Origin: Halobacillus halophilus
Lineage (GTDB): Bacteria > Bacillota > Bacilli > Bacillales > Halobacillaceae
DNA length: 64,000 nucleotides
Assembly: GCF_020171985.1 (NCBI RefSeq)
Contig: NZ_JAIVAL010000002.1
Span: 248,001 to 312,000 of the forward strand
Direction of reading: 5' to 3'
A model generated the notes under the pieces. That model searched no databases. It was not told where the DNA came from and saw only the letters and a list, made by a program, of their open reading frames with translations. Every line of letters starts with the position of its first letter. Within the stretch, counting starts at the first letter, position 1. Shown here piece by piece: positions 49,741 through 58,308 of the stretch. The translations under genes and the position numbers were made by a program.

Positions 49741-50406
49741 TTATTCCTTCAGCTCTATATGAACAAACCGCTCATTCATAGTCAAAAAAGAATCCCCTGT
49801 TTTTATAGAGATCGGTTGATTAAATATAGGTCCGTCGAAAACAAATGTATGAAATTCTCCATATTCACCGCAAGGATCCACGGATACTGGAAGCTGTCTT
49901 AAGAAATCTTCATTGTACATATGACCCACAAACTCTCCAGAAAGCTGGTCAGTATCTACCGTCGTAATCACAGCCTTAAACCCTTGCCTTAGAAATTCAT
50001 GTGCGATTTCCCCGGAATCTGTACCCCAGAGTGGGTAAACGCCTTGCATCGCCATCCTTTTCATTAGTTCATCACGGTAGTTCTTTATATCATCTAGAAA
50101 TAGATCAGCATACACAATAGACGTAACTCCTAGTTTTTTAAATTGATCAAACTGCTTATGGAGCTCTCTCTCATAAATTTCATTTGATGCCTGGGAGGGC
50201 AATTCTAATTCGTAGTGAGGCAGACCAATGGCTTCCGCCTGCCTTGTAAGCCAGGTTCGCTTGACTTCATGCATTGGCAGGCGGTGGCTTTCAGAAGAAA
50301 CGGTAGAAAATAAACCTTTGACTATACAATTTGGGTCATTCAGCACTTTAAACAGCGCAAGGGAGCTGTCCTTACCTCCGCTCCAGGAGACCATTATATT
50401 CTTCAT
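49741..50406 (-). CDS. PP-loop ATPase, diphthine-ammonia ligase (Dph6)-like
   Basis: 221-residue protein with the PP-loop SGGKDSSLALFKVL at residues 8-22, typical of ATP pyrophosphatases that adenylate a substrate. It belongs to the MJ0570/Dph6-like group: TRQAEAIGLPHYELELP, VYADLFLDDIKNYRDELM, YPLWG, FKAVITTVDTDQL and DPCGEYGEFHTFV are seen. Eukaryotic and archaeal Dph6 amidates diphthine on EF-2. Bacteria lack diphthamide, so the bacterial substrate is different and unknown. AAAGGAGAG precedes the ATG. Confidence 0.84.
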   Translation of the reverse strand: MKNIMVSWSGGKDSSLALFKVLNDPNCIVKGLFSTVSSESHRLPMHEVKRTWLTRQAEAIGLPHYELELPSQASNEIYERELHKQFDQFKKLGVTSIVYADLFLDDIKNYRDELMKRMAMQGVYPLWGTDSGEIAHEFLRQGFKAVITTVDTDQLSGEFVGHMYNEDFLRQLPVSVDPCGEYGEFHTFVFDGPIFNQPISIKTGDSFLTMNERFVHIELKE

Positions 50407-50458
50407 AAACTCTCTCCTTTTACACTTTCTTTAAGTTTAGCGGATGAAGATATTATAA

Positions 50459-50490
50459 AAAACCTTCTGCTCGTGTAAGCAGAAGGTTTT
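50459..50490 (-). terminator. Rho-independent terminator
   Basis: Stem AAACCTTCTGCT / AGCAGAAGGTTT, just after the C45-like gene stop on the minus strand. Confidence 0.85.
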
Positions 50491-50492
50491 CC

Positions 50493-51560
50493 TTATTTTT
50501 TACCTGTCCAGTAAGCCCCGTCTTCCATATGGGCGAACGGAATATCCGTATCGACAAGTCCTGTTATCTTTTCCAGTTGAATGTCTTGCCCTCGCAGCCA
50601 TTGGTTAAAATCAAATTCTACTGGCGGCTGGTCTCCTCCAAGGGAAAACCAGGCTTTCATTTCCTGTGGAAGGTACCCCGCCGTATGGATGGTACCGGCC
50701 CAGCTGCTGTATAGTTTAGAAAACACGCCTCTTGTAGTTCCATTCATGAATTCAAATGCTTCTTCCGCATTCTGTAAGGAACTGCGGTTTGTATGGATCG
50801 CACTTTCCCGCTTCTTAGAATCAACAAGGTGGTTCCGATTTTCTTTGGTCAAAATCTCAAAGTGATTGGTGCAGACATTCGACTGCCTCACCTCTACTCC
50901 TCTAGGTGATGCTTCCACCACGAAGGTTTGGTTACTTCGGTCAAAAACGGTATAGCTGAATGAATGACGGTGAGGAATTTCTTTAAGCATACCCACCGCT
51001 TCTTCAACAGTGGCACAGGATTCGAGTATCATACGGCCGATTGCACAACATATAAACCCGTCCCCCGGACGTTTCCTGTGCATGAAATTATAGCCGAGTA
51101 CAAGCCCTTTTTCATTCATACCGTCCATGCGTCCTGTAATTCTTTGAGTCGGTCCGATAATCGCATATCCTTGATCTAAAGGCTGAAAAAGAGAATAGCG
51201 ACCTTCATAGGTTTTTGGCATATAATCGTAATTTCGAATGAAATATCCTTCCCCTGTCATGATGGAACAACCAGACCGTTTGTAATCAATTCGATACCCG
51301 CCAAACTCCTTCATAATTCTTTCCATAGGCCAGCCGAGAGCATCTCTAAGTCCAAGAAGTTCCTCCCATAGACCAGGAGCAAAACGCGTGATCGCTTCTT
51401 TCACTTCTTGCTCTTCTACGGTAAAACGAGGTTTTCTCACTTTCCATTGCTTTTCTCTATTTTTCACAGACCAGGAATTTCGTAATAATTCACCCTGATG
51501 ATAGCCAAAACTATAATGACTGCCCCGAAATTGTATAATGTCACTATGTACGTGTTTCAT
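50493..51560 (-). CDS. C45/acyl-CoA:6-APA acyltransferase-like Ntn hydrolase
   Basis: 355-residue protein of the peptidase C45 / choloylglycine hydrolase-like Ntn superfamily. The likely nucleophile Cys is in RSGCSIMTGEGYFIRNYDYMP (about residue 97), in the conserved GCS(S/I) context with the NYD motif a few residues later. An internal (not N-terminal) Cys would need autocleavage, as in penicillin acyltransferase precursors; other members stay uncut. GMNEKGLVLGYNFMHRKRPG and SFSYTVFDRSNQTFVVEASP are typical. It may hydrolyse N-acyl amides such as acyl-homoserine lactones or bile-like conjugates, but the substrate is unknown. Confidence 0.8.
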   Translation of the reverse strand: MKHVHSDIIQFRGSHYSFGYHQGELLRNSWSVKNREKQWKVRKPRFTVEEQEVKEAITRFAPGLWEELLGLRDALGWPMERIMKEFGGYRIDYKRSGCSIMTGEGYFIRNYDYMPKTYEGRYSLFQPLDQGYAIIGPTQRITGRMDGMNEKGLVLGYNFMHRKRPGDGFICCAIGRMILESCATVEEAVGMLKEIPHRHSFSYTVFDRSNQTFVVEASPRGVEVRQSNVCTNHFEILTKENRNHLVDSKKRESAIHTNRSSLQNAEEAFEFMNGTTRGVFSKLYSSWAGTIHTAGYLPQEMKAWFSLGGDQPPVEFDFNQWLRGQDIQLEKITGLVDTDIPFAHMEDGAYWTGKK

Positions 51561-51687
51561 GCAGAATCCCTTTCTACGGTGGTTTTATGTAATAACCTTA
51601 CCATTTTCCTTTCACTACCATAAAGATATTTGCACCATATCTGGTCAAAGAAAAAATTAGCTGTAATAGAAGTAGTTCTTGTACTAA

Positions 51688-51935
51688 AGGGCCGAGGCTG
51701 AAAGACTCCGTTTCGATATATCTTAGATCCGCTGCTGATATAGAGAGGGGCTGGCTACGGAAACAACTCGCCTTGTTCCATCACCCAGACACTCGAGACA
51801 TAAGCCGCTCATCAACGGATTGAAAAACCGCAATCCTTTTGATAGTAGGCATATGCTGGTCGTGTCTTTCGGGGTGATTCCACATTTGAACACTTTCCTG
51901 CGGCCCTACACGAGATAGGGACGATCGTATTGTGA
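51688..51935 (-). repeat. Structured intergenic repeat, copy D
   Basis: Near-identical to copy A but in the opposite orientation. It includes ACATAAGCCG, the inner stem GGATTG (51818-51823) / CAATCC (51831-51836), CGTGTCTTTCGGGGTGATTCC and CATTTGAACACTTTCCTGCGG. The outer arm reads GGCATATG where copy A has GGCTTATG, so that stem is partly decayed. The small hairpin is CCCTA / TAGGG where copy A has CCCTG / CAGGG. No gene. Confidence 0.84.
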
Positions 51936-52076
51936 CTTAATAAATCTTGATTATAACGATGATATTTTTAGAGAAATTCTCACAAAATAGGAGGAACTCG
52001 TGAAACTTGTCACGAATTGCTCACTTCTTCTAGTTTTTCAGGCAGAATTTTGATAATCTTAAAATAGTGAGAAAAC

Positions 52077-52090
52077 CGTAAGCGTTTTCG
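52077..52090. promoter_or_regulatory. cre-like site upstream of the NDH-2-like gene
   Basis: CGTAAGCGTTTTCG matches the CcpA consensus at 12 of 14 positions and is embedded in a GAAAAC / GTTTTC inverted repeat (52071-52076, 52084-52089). It is about 70 bp before the start codon. Confidence 0.45.
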
Positions 52091-52156
52091 ACATAAATCG
52101 GTGATGCACCTGAATGTGAGCAGCTGAGAATGAATTTAAAAAGGTGGTGTTGATGC

Positions 52157-53215
52157 ATGAAACGGTTAGTTATATTAGGGGGCGGGTATGGTGGTCTCAA
52201 TATATTACATGGTCTTTTAGAAGATTTACCAAAAGATGTACATATCGTTGTCGTTGACCGTAACCCTTACCATTCACTAAAAACAGAATTTTACACGATC
52301 GCTGCCGGTACAGAATCAGATCGTCATGCTCGTGTAGATTTTCCTGAACATGATCAAGTGGAGTATGTATTCGACGAGATCGAAAAAATTGATGTAGAAA
52401 ACGAAAAGGTACTCATGAAAAATTTCGCCTATGATATCGAGTATGATTATCTTGTAATCGGGCTTGGATGCGAGGACAATTATCACGGAATTGAAGGCGC
52501 CAGGGAGTTTACGGAAAGTGTACAATCTTTTTCCCAAGCCAGAAGTGCCGGCTACTCCATTAATAACTTGGGAGCCTATGGAAAAATAACGATTGTTGGT
52601 GCAGGATTAAGCGGTATCGAAGTGGCTTCCGAAGTACGGGAAAGCCGTGCTGATTTAAACATTCGTTTACTCGATCGTGGTGAAACTGTACTGAAAGCAT
52701 TCGACCATAAAATTCAGAAGTATGTAGAAAAATGGTTCCACGAACATGATGTGGAGGTCATTCACAACGCAAATGTAGAATACGTTGAAAGAGACGGTGT
52801 ATGTAATAACGGTCTCTGCTATATGAATGACGTCACGGTCTGGACAGCGGGAGTTCAGCCAAATTACTTAGTTAGAGAGCTCCCTTTTGATAAAGATGTC
52901 CAAAATAAGATTATCGTTAATGACTATTACCAGGTTCCAAGCCACCAAAATGTTTACGTGGTCGGGGACTGCGCATCTGCCGAACATTCTCCAAGTGCTC
53001 AATTAGCAGGTCAGCAAGGAGAGAAAGTGGCGGAAGTCATATTGGCCTTTCTTAAAAATCGTGTTCCGGTTCCTCCAGGCGAGGTTAAACTTAAAGGCGC
53101 CTTAGGCTCTCTCGGTAAGAACGACGGATTTGGCAATATGCTTCAAAAACCAATGACCGGAGTTTTACCTAGGCTTGCTAAATCAGGAGTTCTCTGGTTA
53201 AGTAAACGCCATTAA
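52157..53215 (+). CDS. NDH-2-like NAD(P)/FAD-dependent oxidoreductase (YutJ-like)
   Basis: 352-residue flavoprotein of the type II NADH dehydrogenase group, related to Bacillus YutJ. The FAD-binding motif RLVILGGGYGGLNILHGL is at the N-terminus; the NAD(P) motif ITIVGAGLSGIEVASEVRE is in the middle; TVWTAGVQPN and the second FAD motif VYVVGDCASAEHSP follow. It is shorter than Ndh proper (about 390-400) and its end (VLWLSKRH) has no clear membrane helix. It would pass electrons from NAD(P)H to quinone at the membrane face. AAGGTGG precedes the ATG. Confidence 0.85.
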   Translation: MKRLVILGGGYGGLNILHGLLEDLPKDVHIVVVDRNPYHSLKTEFYTIAAGTESDRHARVDFPEHDQVEYVFDEIEKIDVENEKVLMKNFAYDIEYDYLVIGLGCEDNYHGIEGAREFTESVQSFSQARSAGYSINNLGAYGKITIVGAGLSGIEVASEVRESRADLNIRLLDRGETVLKAFDHKIQKYVEKWFHEHDVEVIHNANVEYVERDGVCNNGLCYMNDVTVWTAGVQPNYLVRELPFDKDVQNKIIVNDYYQVPSHQNVYVVGDCASAEHSPSAQLAGQQGEKVAEVILAFLKNRVPVPPGEVKLKGALGSLGKNDGFGNMLQKPMTGVLPRLAKSGVLWLSKRH

Positions 53216-53267
53216 TTTTCTCGTGTCGTGAAGAGTTCATCTCTTCACCCGTGCAGAATTCTATAAA

Positions 53268-53302
53268 AGAAAGCCATTTTCCAAAGAGGAAAATGGCTTT
53301 TC
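53268..53302. terminator. Bidirectional terminator
   Basis: Stem AAGCCATTTTCC / GGAAAATGGCTT between converging genes. A second hairpin (GTGAAGAG / CTCTTCAC, about 53228-53248) lies just before it. Confidence 0.83.
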
Positions 53303-53305
53303 TTA

Positions 53306-54250
53306 TTAAACGCGGACTGGATCCAGCAGGCGCCCTAAATACTTAGCAAGTTCAAGCATCCCGTACACACCGGCTTTTTCTTCCGCATCCGTATTATAAT
53401 TGGTATTTGTGTTCACATCATAAGCGTATAAGTTCCCTTCTTGATCTTGAATAGCTTCAATAGCGGCAACTTGAATATGATTCGCCTGTAGAAAGGCTTC
53501 GAAGTCGTCAATAATGGCTGGACGATAATTTTCCAGAATTTCAAATTTTGCTTTTTCCTGTGATTCTTCTGCATCGGTTGGGCAGAACTGGTCTTCAATT
53601 GAGCAGGCATCAGCCGGACATAACTCAAACCCTTCCGACGTGTCCACTTTCACTCCATAGAGAAACTCCCCGTTTACGAACTCATGACGTACGATATACG
53701 GTTCGGGAGCCTCAATATACTGCTGAATTAAAGTGATACCGTCGACAGGTTCTTCAAATTCAGCTCCTTCCACATATTCCTGAAGTGCTTCTTTAGAATG
53801 AAACAACTGCACGCCCTGCCCTTTACCAGCGCGGTTGTGCTTTGTAATAAATGAATTCATTCCCAGTTTATCTGCAGCTTGTAAAATATTCTCTTTCCCG
53901 ACAGCGGAGATCGTTTTTGGAGTACGGATTCCTTGTTGATTCAGTGCCATATATTGATTCACTTTACTTATTTCAAGGTTTAGTGCAGATGTTCCATTTA
54001 CGACCGTCCTGCCGTGGCGTTCCAGCCAGGAAAGGACTGCCCCTGCAAACTCAGGAGCATAGCGATGGTTTCTCGTGTGAGAGGAGGCGCTGATCCGATT
54101 ATAGAAAATCCCTTCCGGTGGCTCTTCTGTTAAGTCTAATGTACCTTGATCCAGATGCCATAATTCAAATGGCAGTTCTAACTCTTTTAAACGTTCCGTT
54201 AAGTGAACGGTCCACTCGTCGTTCTCGTGGAGTACATAAATTTTGCTCAT
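53306..54250 (-). CDS. ATP-grasp protein (RimK-like)
   Basis: 314-residue ATP-grasp enzyme. The central fold shows LNLEISKVNQYMALNQQGIRTPKTISA, the first nucleotide-binding strand NSFITKHNRAGKGQGVQLF, the glutamate region FEEPVDGITLIQQYIEAPEPYIVRHEFVNGEFLYGVKVD and the late metal motif LYAYDVNTNTNYN. It is closer to RimK/alpha-L-glutamate ligase-type proteins than to carboxylases. Such enzymes join a carboxylate to an amine; substrate and acceptor are unknown. It is a single gene divergent from the TPP operon leader. Confidence 0.8.
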   Translation of the reverse strand: MSKIYVLHENDEWTVHLTERLKELELPFELWHLDQGTLDLTEEPPEGIFYNRISASSHTRNHRYAPEFAGAVLSWLERHGRTVVNGTSALNLEISKVNQYMALNQQGIRTPKTISAVGKENILQAADKLGMNSFITKHNRAGKGQGVQLFHSKEALQEYVEGAEFEEPVDGITLIQQYIEAPEPYIVRHEFVNGEFLYGVKVDTSEGFELCPADACSIEDQFCPTDAEESQEKAKFEILENYRPAIIDDFEAFLQANHIQVAAIEAIQDQEGNLYAYDVNTNTNYNTDAEEKAGVYGMLELAKYLGRLLDPVRV

Positions 54251-54404
54251 AAAAAGGAACTCCCTTTCTGTAATAACGATTTCCTTTATCTTAACATAAA
54301 AAGCCTATCTGTTTACTAGGAATAAGATTCTAGTACTTGCTAAATCTATTTCGTTATGGCACAGTAAAATTATAACGTTGTTCATCAAATTGAATAGTTT
54401 GAAT

Positions 54405-54562
54405 GTAGGGGGACCAGTGTAGCTGGTTGAGATTGTATCCTTTTATGATACTGACCCTTAGAACCTGAACTGGTTGATACCAGCGTAGGAAACATAAGTA
54501 GCCGATATATCTGATCGATTACTATATATGCACCCTAGGTTATGGTACCAGGGTGCTTTTTT
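54405..54562 (+). promoter_or_regulatory. TPP riboswitch with terminator
   Basis: Aptamer 54405-54497 contains the conserved TPP elements: GGGGGACC near 54409, CTGGTTGAGATTGTATCC, GACCCTTAGAACCTGAACTGG and CCAGCGTAGGAAAC. A terminator follows at 54530-54562 (GCACCCT / AGGGTGC, T6). TPP binding should stop transcription into the ABC transporter operon. Confidence 0.93.
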
Positions 54563-54651
54563 GTATGGATAAAACTCTAAAATTTCTTACGCCGGTTCAC
54601 CCCTATACTCTATTAATCTCTCTGATGAACATATAATCGGGAGGGAATCAA

Positions 54652-55647
54652 TTGAAAAAAATAATCATCCTATTCATGACCGCTTTAGTGGTAACGGGGT
54701 GCTCATCCAATGCCGGAAAAAGTGAAGAAACTTCAGCCAAGCAAGAGGAAACGAACTCGGTTAAATTGGTACTCGACTGGACTCCTAACACCAATCACAC
54801 CGGAATTTATGTGGCTCAGGCAGAAGGTTTTTTTAAGGAGCAAGGACTGGATGTGGAAATTATGCTTCCAGGTGAAGCGGGTGCCGATCAGCTTGTCGCC
54901 TCCCAAAAAGCAGAATTTGGGATCAGCGCTCAAGAAACATTGACAGAAGCTCGTATACAGGACATTCCTGTGGTGTCGATCGGGGCTATCATTCAGCATA
55001 ACACCTCAGGTTTTGCCTCACCTACGAATAAAGGCATCACCTCTCCAGCTGATTACGAAGGAAAAACTTACGGAGGCTGGGGAGCTCCTGTAGAAGAAGC
55101 AGTCCTTTCTTCTCTCATGCAGAAAGAAAATGCAGATGTTTCTGAGGTTGAAATTGTAAATATGGGAAATACCGACTTTTTTACGGCCGTGGAACGGGAT
55201 ATCGATTTTGCCTGGATTTATTACGGTTGGACAGGAGTGGAAGCAGAACTTCGAGGACAAGAGCTTAATATGCAATACCTAACGGACTACTCGGAGAAAC
55301 TGGATTATTATACGCCAGTATTAACGACGAGCGAAATGATGATAAATGAGAACCCTGAAACCGTACAAGCATTTATGGATGCTGCAGCAAAAGGATATGA
55401 ATATGCAATCGAAAAACCCGACCAGGCAGCTGATATTCTCATCGAAGCTGTGCCGGACCTCGACCCAGAGCTGGTAAAAGCCAGTCAAGAATGGCTGTCA
55501 CCTAAATATAAAGATGATGCAGATCAGTGGGGTCTTCAAAAAGAAGAAGTTTGGAGCAGCTACGCCGAGTGGATGTACAATCATGACTTGCTTGAAGAAA
55601 AATTAAAGGCTGAAGAGGCATTTACGAACGAATTCTTACCAGAATAA
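54652..55647 (+). CDS. thiY: Thiamine precursor ABC transporter, substrate-binding lipoprotein
   Basis: 331-residue lipoprotein of the NMT1/THI5-like solute-binding family. The signal peptide ends in the lipobox VVTGC (MKKIIILFMTALVVTGCSS). The mature domain has LVLDWTPNTNHTGIYVAQAEGFFKEQGLDVEIM, FGISAQETLTEAR and KTYGGWGAPVEEAVL, matching ThiY-type proteins that bind N-formyl-4-amino-5-aminomethyl-2-methylpyrimidine or HMP. A TTG start follows GGGAGGG. First gene of the TPP-controlled operon. The exact pyrimidine ligand is inferred from the riboswitch and family. Confidence 0.9.
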   Translation: MKKIIILFMTALVVTGCSSNAGKSEETSAKQEETNSVKLVLDWTPNTNHTGIYVAQAEGFFKEQGLDVEIMLPGEAGADQLVASQKAEFGISAQETLTEARIQDIPVVSIGAIIQHNTSGFASPTNKGITSPADYEGKTYGGWGAPVEEAVLSSLMQKENADVSEVEIVNMGNTDFFTAVERDIDFAWIYYGWTGVEAELRGQELNMQYLTDYSEKLDYYTPVLTTSEMMINENPETVQAFMDAAAKGYEYAIEKPDQAADILIEAVPDLDPELVKASQEWLSPKYKDDADQWGLQKEEVWSSYAEWMYNHDLLEEKLKAEEAFTNEFLPE

Positions 55648-55658
55648 AGGAGGAAAAA

Positions 55659-55955
55659 GTGTTGTCTAATTCACTTGTCAGTATTCAAATCATTCCCAAA
55701 ACGGAGAAGAACGAGGATGTTATCCCTTATGTGGATCATGCGATTTCACTCATTCAACAATCGGGGCTGAAGTACGAAGTCCATCCTCTGGAAACAACGA
55801 TCGAAGGAGAGCTTTCGACAATTTTTGAGTTAATCGAAACAATGAACGTGGCTATGGTTGAAAAAGGGTGCAGCAACGTCATATCTCAAATTAAAGTTCT
55901 TTATCAGCCATCAGGAGCTTCGATGGATGACTTAACATCGAAATATCGAGCATGA
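55659..55955 (+). CDS. MTH1187-family thiamine-binding protein
   Basis: 98-residue protein of the MTH1187/YqgV (DUF77) family, some members of which bind thiamine or its hydroxymethylpyrimidine part. It begins SLVSIQIIPKTEKNEDVIPYVDHAI and contains KYEVHPLETTIEGELSTIFELIE. AAAGGAGG precedes the GTG. The stop overlaps the permease start by 4 bp, so it is translationally coupled to the transporter. It may buffer or sense the imported pyrimidine. Confidence 0.83.
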   Translation: MLSNSLVSIQIIPKTEKNEDVIPYVDHAISLIQQSGLKYEVHPLETTIEGELSTIFELIETMNVAMVEKGCSNVISQIKVLYQPSGASMDDLTSKYRA

Positions 55956-56722
55956 CTCAAAGATTCATCAAAGGATGGAGGCCCGTTGCGGTTCTCCTCC
56001 TTTTCATTCTTTTATGGGAGCTCTGCAGCCGCTGGTTTGACATACCGGAATGGCTTTTACCACCTCCGACTTTAATTATGGAAACCGGCATCAACAGCTG
56101 GTCGGATTATGCTCCCCACCTTTTTTCAACTATTCGTTTAACATTTACAGGATTTATGATTGGGGTTATGTTCGGGTTATTACTCGCGGTCTTTCTTCAC
56201 CTGCTTCCATCCGTAAGAGAGGCTTTATATCCCTTACTCATCTTGTCACAAAACATCCCGATCATCGTTCTTGCCCCCTTACTTGTCATATGGTTTGGAT
56301 TCGGGGCTTTACCTAAATTGATTATTATTGTACTAGTATGCTTCTTTCCTATTGCGATAGCTGCCATGGATGGTCTTCGTCAGACAAACCCTGAATGGAT
56401 GCATTATATGAAAATGGCAGGGGCTACGAAAGGACAGATTTTCAGGAAACTGGAATGGCCCAACGCCCTGCCGTCTATTTTTTCAGGGGTGAAAATATCA
56501 GCAGCCTATAGTGTCATGGGTGCTGTGATTTCAGAATGGCTGGGAGCGAATAAAGGGATAGGCGTCTATATGACGCTCGCTTCTTCTTCTTTCCGGACAG
56601 ACCGGGTTTTTGTGGCCATTTTTTTGATAATGAGCTTAAGTCTGCTTTTTTTTCTTCTTATTAATTTACTGGAAAATAAAATGACCAGCTGGCAAAGAAA
56701 AGGAGGTGGTGCTCATGAATAA
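55952..56722 (+). CDS. thiX: Thiamine precursor ABC transporter, permease
   Basis: 256-residue ABC permease with about six transmembrane helices, of the SsuC/TauC/ThiX type. The EAA loop for ATPase contact is EWMHYMKMAGATKGQIFRKLEWPNALPSIFSGVKISAAY, followed by SEWLGANKGIGVYMTLASSSF. It overlaps the binding-type protein gene by 4 bp and the ATPase gene by 8 bp. Confidence 0.9.
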   Translation: MTQRFIKGWRPVAVLLLFILLWELCSRWFDIPEWLLPPPTLIMETGINSWSDYAPHLFSTIRLTFTGFMIGVMFGLLLAVFLHLLPSVREALYPLLILSQNIPIIVLAPLLVIWFGFGALPKLIIIVLVCFFPIAIAAMDGLRQTNPEWMHYMKMAGATKGQIFRKLEWPNALPSIFSGVKISAAYSVMGAVISEWLGANKGIGVYMTLASSSFRTDRVFVAIFLIMSLSLLFFLLINLLENKMTSWQRKGGGAHE

Positions 56723-57452
56723 ACTAGTAGTCGACCAGCTCACAAAATCATTTGATTCCTCTATTATTCTTCAAAATGTAAGCTTCTCTATTCAAGAGGG
56801 AGAATTCGTTTCCATACTGGGTCCTTCCGGAAGTGGAAAAAGTACGCTGTTTCATTTGATCGGTGGTCTCTACCCGCCCGACTCAGGAGATATTTATATT
56901 AATGGAGAACGGACTACGGGCGAAAAAGGCAAAATTAGTTATATGCCGCAAAGTCCTTCTCTCCTCCCCTGGCGCACTATTATGGAGAACGTGATCCTTG
57001 GCAGTGAAATTATCGAAAAGCCAAATAAAGCAGAAGCTCTCAAAATGATTCAACAGGCGGGACTTGAAGGGTATGAACAGGCCTATCCCTCCCAATTATC
57101 CGGTGGGATGAAGCAAAGGGCTTCCTTCATCAGAAGCTTACTAAGTCCGCAATCCTTAATTTGTTTAGATGAGCCTTTTTCCGCTTTAGATGAGTTTACC
57201 AGGATGGATATGCAGGAATGGCTGCTGTCGATTTGGACAGAACATCAGAGGTCGATTTTATTTGTTACCCACAACATTGAAGAAGCTATCTTTCTATCAG
57301 ACCGGGTCATTGTATTATCAGACCGTCCGGCTAAGGTCCAGAGGGAGTTCAAGATCCCGTTCGCCAGACCCCGGAATTCTTCTCTTATGCTGACCCGTGA
57401 ATTTTTAAACTGGAAGAAAGAGATTTTTGAAGAATTGAAGGTGTTGGTATGA
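56715..57452 (+). CDS. thiZ: Thiamine precursor ABC transporter, ATPase
   Basis: 245-residue ABC ATPase. Walker A is GPSGSGKST (about 37-45), the signature is LSGGMKQRASFIRS, and Walker B is LICLDEPFSALDE with THNIEEAIFLSDR as the switch His. ATG 56715 is chosen, with GGAGGTGG upstream; it overlaps the permease gene by 8 bp. It energises uptake of the pyrimidine bound by the lipoprotein. Confidence 0.92.
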   Translation: MNKLVVDQLTKSFDSSIILQNVSFSIQEGEFVSILGPSGSGKSTLFHLIGGLYPPDSGDIYINGERTTGEKGKISYMPQSPSLLPWRTIMENVILGSEIIEKPNKAEALKMIQQAGLEGYEQAYPSQLSGGMKQRASFIRSLLSPQSLICLDEPFSALDEFTRMDMQEWLLSIWTEHQRSILFVTHNIEEAIFLSDRVIVLSDRPAKVQREFKIPFARPRNSSLMLTREFLNWKKEIFEELKVLV

Positions 57453-58225
57453 ACGCTTCCATCGTAGATGCCCATATTCATTTTGATCTTTATCAAGAAG
57501 AAGACCGAAGAAAAATCCTTAAAAGTCTCGAAGCAAATAGGATAGAATCCATGGTTACTGTGTCCAGCCACCTCACATCGGGAATCAAGAATCTTATGAT
57601 CGCTCAAGATGATAAGAGAATTAAGCCGGCGCTTGGTTACCATCCCGAGCAGCCGCTTCCTTCAAAGGAGGAAATCGAGGGTATTACTTCACTCGCTCGA
57701 AGATATAGCAGCAGCATCTCTGCCATTGGAGAAGTTGGACTTCCCTACTACTCCAGAAAAGAAGATCCATCTATAGATGTGGAAGCTTATGTGAACTTAC
57801 TTGAACATTTTATTAAGCTTGCGGCAGAGTTAAACAAGCCTATTGTTTTACATGCTATCTATCAGGATGCTGAAATCGTCTGCGATTTGTTAAAAAAACA
57901 TAATATCAGAAATGCCCACTTCCACTGGTTTAAAGGAAGTGCTGCTACAACCCAGACTTTAATAGAAAATGACCATTATATATCTGTGACCCCTGAGTGT
58001 GTTTACAAACCTAAAATTCAGAAGTTGATCGATGTATATCCTTTGAACCGGATTATGGTTGAAACGGATGGTCCCTGGCCGTTTAAAGGACCTTTCAAAG
58101 ACAAGATGACTCATCCTGCCATGATGCACGACTCGATCGCTAAAATCAGTGAAATTAAAGGTCTGCCTTTGCAAATGGTGTACCACATCATTCAGCAAAA
58201 CACGGTAAAATTCTTCCGTATCTAG
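57449..58225 (+). CDS. TatD-family metal-dependent hydrolase in the thiamine operon
   Basis: 258-residue TatD-like amidohydrolase-fold enzyme. Metal ligands: VDAHIHFDLY near the N-terminus (HxH), AIGEVGLPYY (Glu), IVLHAIYQDAE (His), HFHWFKGS (His) and VETDGPWPF (Asp). Known TatD proteins are nucleases or quality-control hydrolases. This one overlaps thiZ by 4 bp (ATGA) and sits under the TPP riboswitch, so I infer a role in salvaging the imported pyrimidine, for example deformylation or deamination, rather than DNA repair. It is more divergent than the usual YabD-type TatD. Confidence 0.82.
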   Translation: MNASIVDAHIHFDLYQEEDRRKILKSLEANRIESMVTVSSHLTSGIKNLMIAQDDKRIKPALGYHPEQPLPSKEEIEGITSLARRYSSSISAIGEVGLPYYSRKEDPSIDVEAYVNLLEHFIKLAAELNKPIVLHAIYQDAEIVCDLLKKHNIRNAHFHWFKGSAATTQTLIENDHYISVTPECVYKPKIQKLIDVYPLNRIMVETDGPWPFKGPFKDKMTHPAMMHDSIAKISEIKGLPLQMVYHIIQQNTVKFFRI

Positions 58226-58244
58226 AGAAGCGTCCAAAAAATAG

Positions 58245-58304
58245 CAGCTCCGTAGCAGCGTGTCCATTATATAATGGACACTTTTACGGAACTGCTTTTC
58301 TCTA
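58245..58304 (+). terminator. Terminator of the thiamine-precursor operon
   Basis: Inner stem GTGTCCATTA / TAATGGACAC nested in an outer AGCAG-TCCGTA / TACGGA-CTGCT pairing, ending TTTTC. It separates the operon from the converging reductase gene. Confidence 0.85.
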
Positions 58305-58308
58305 AAGC

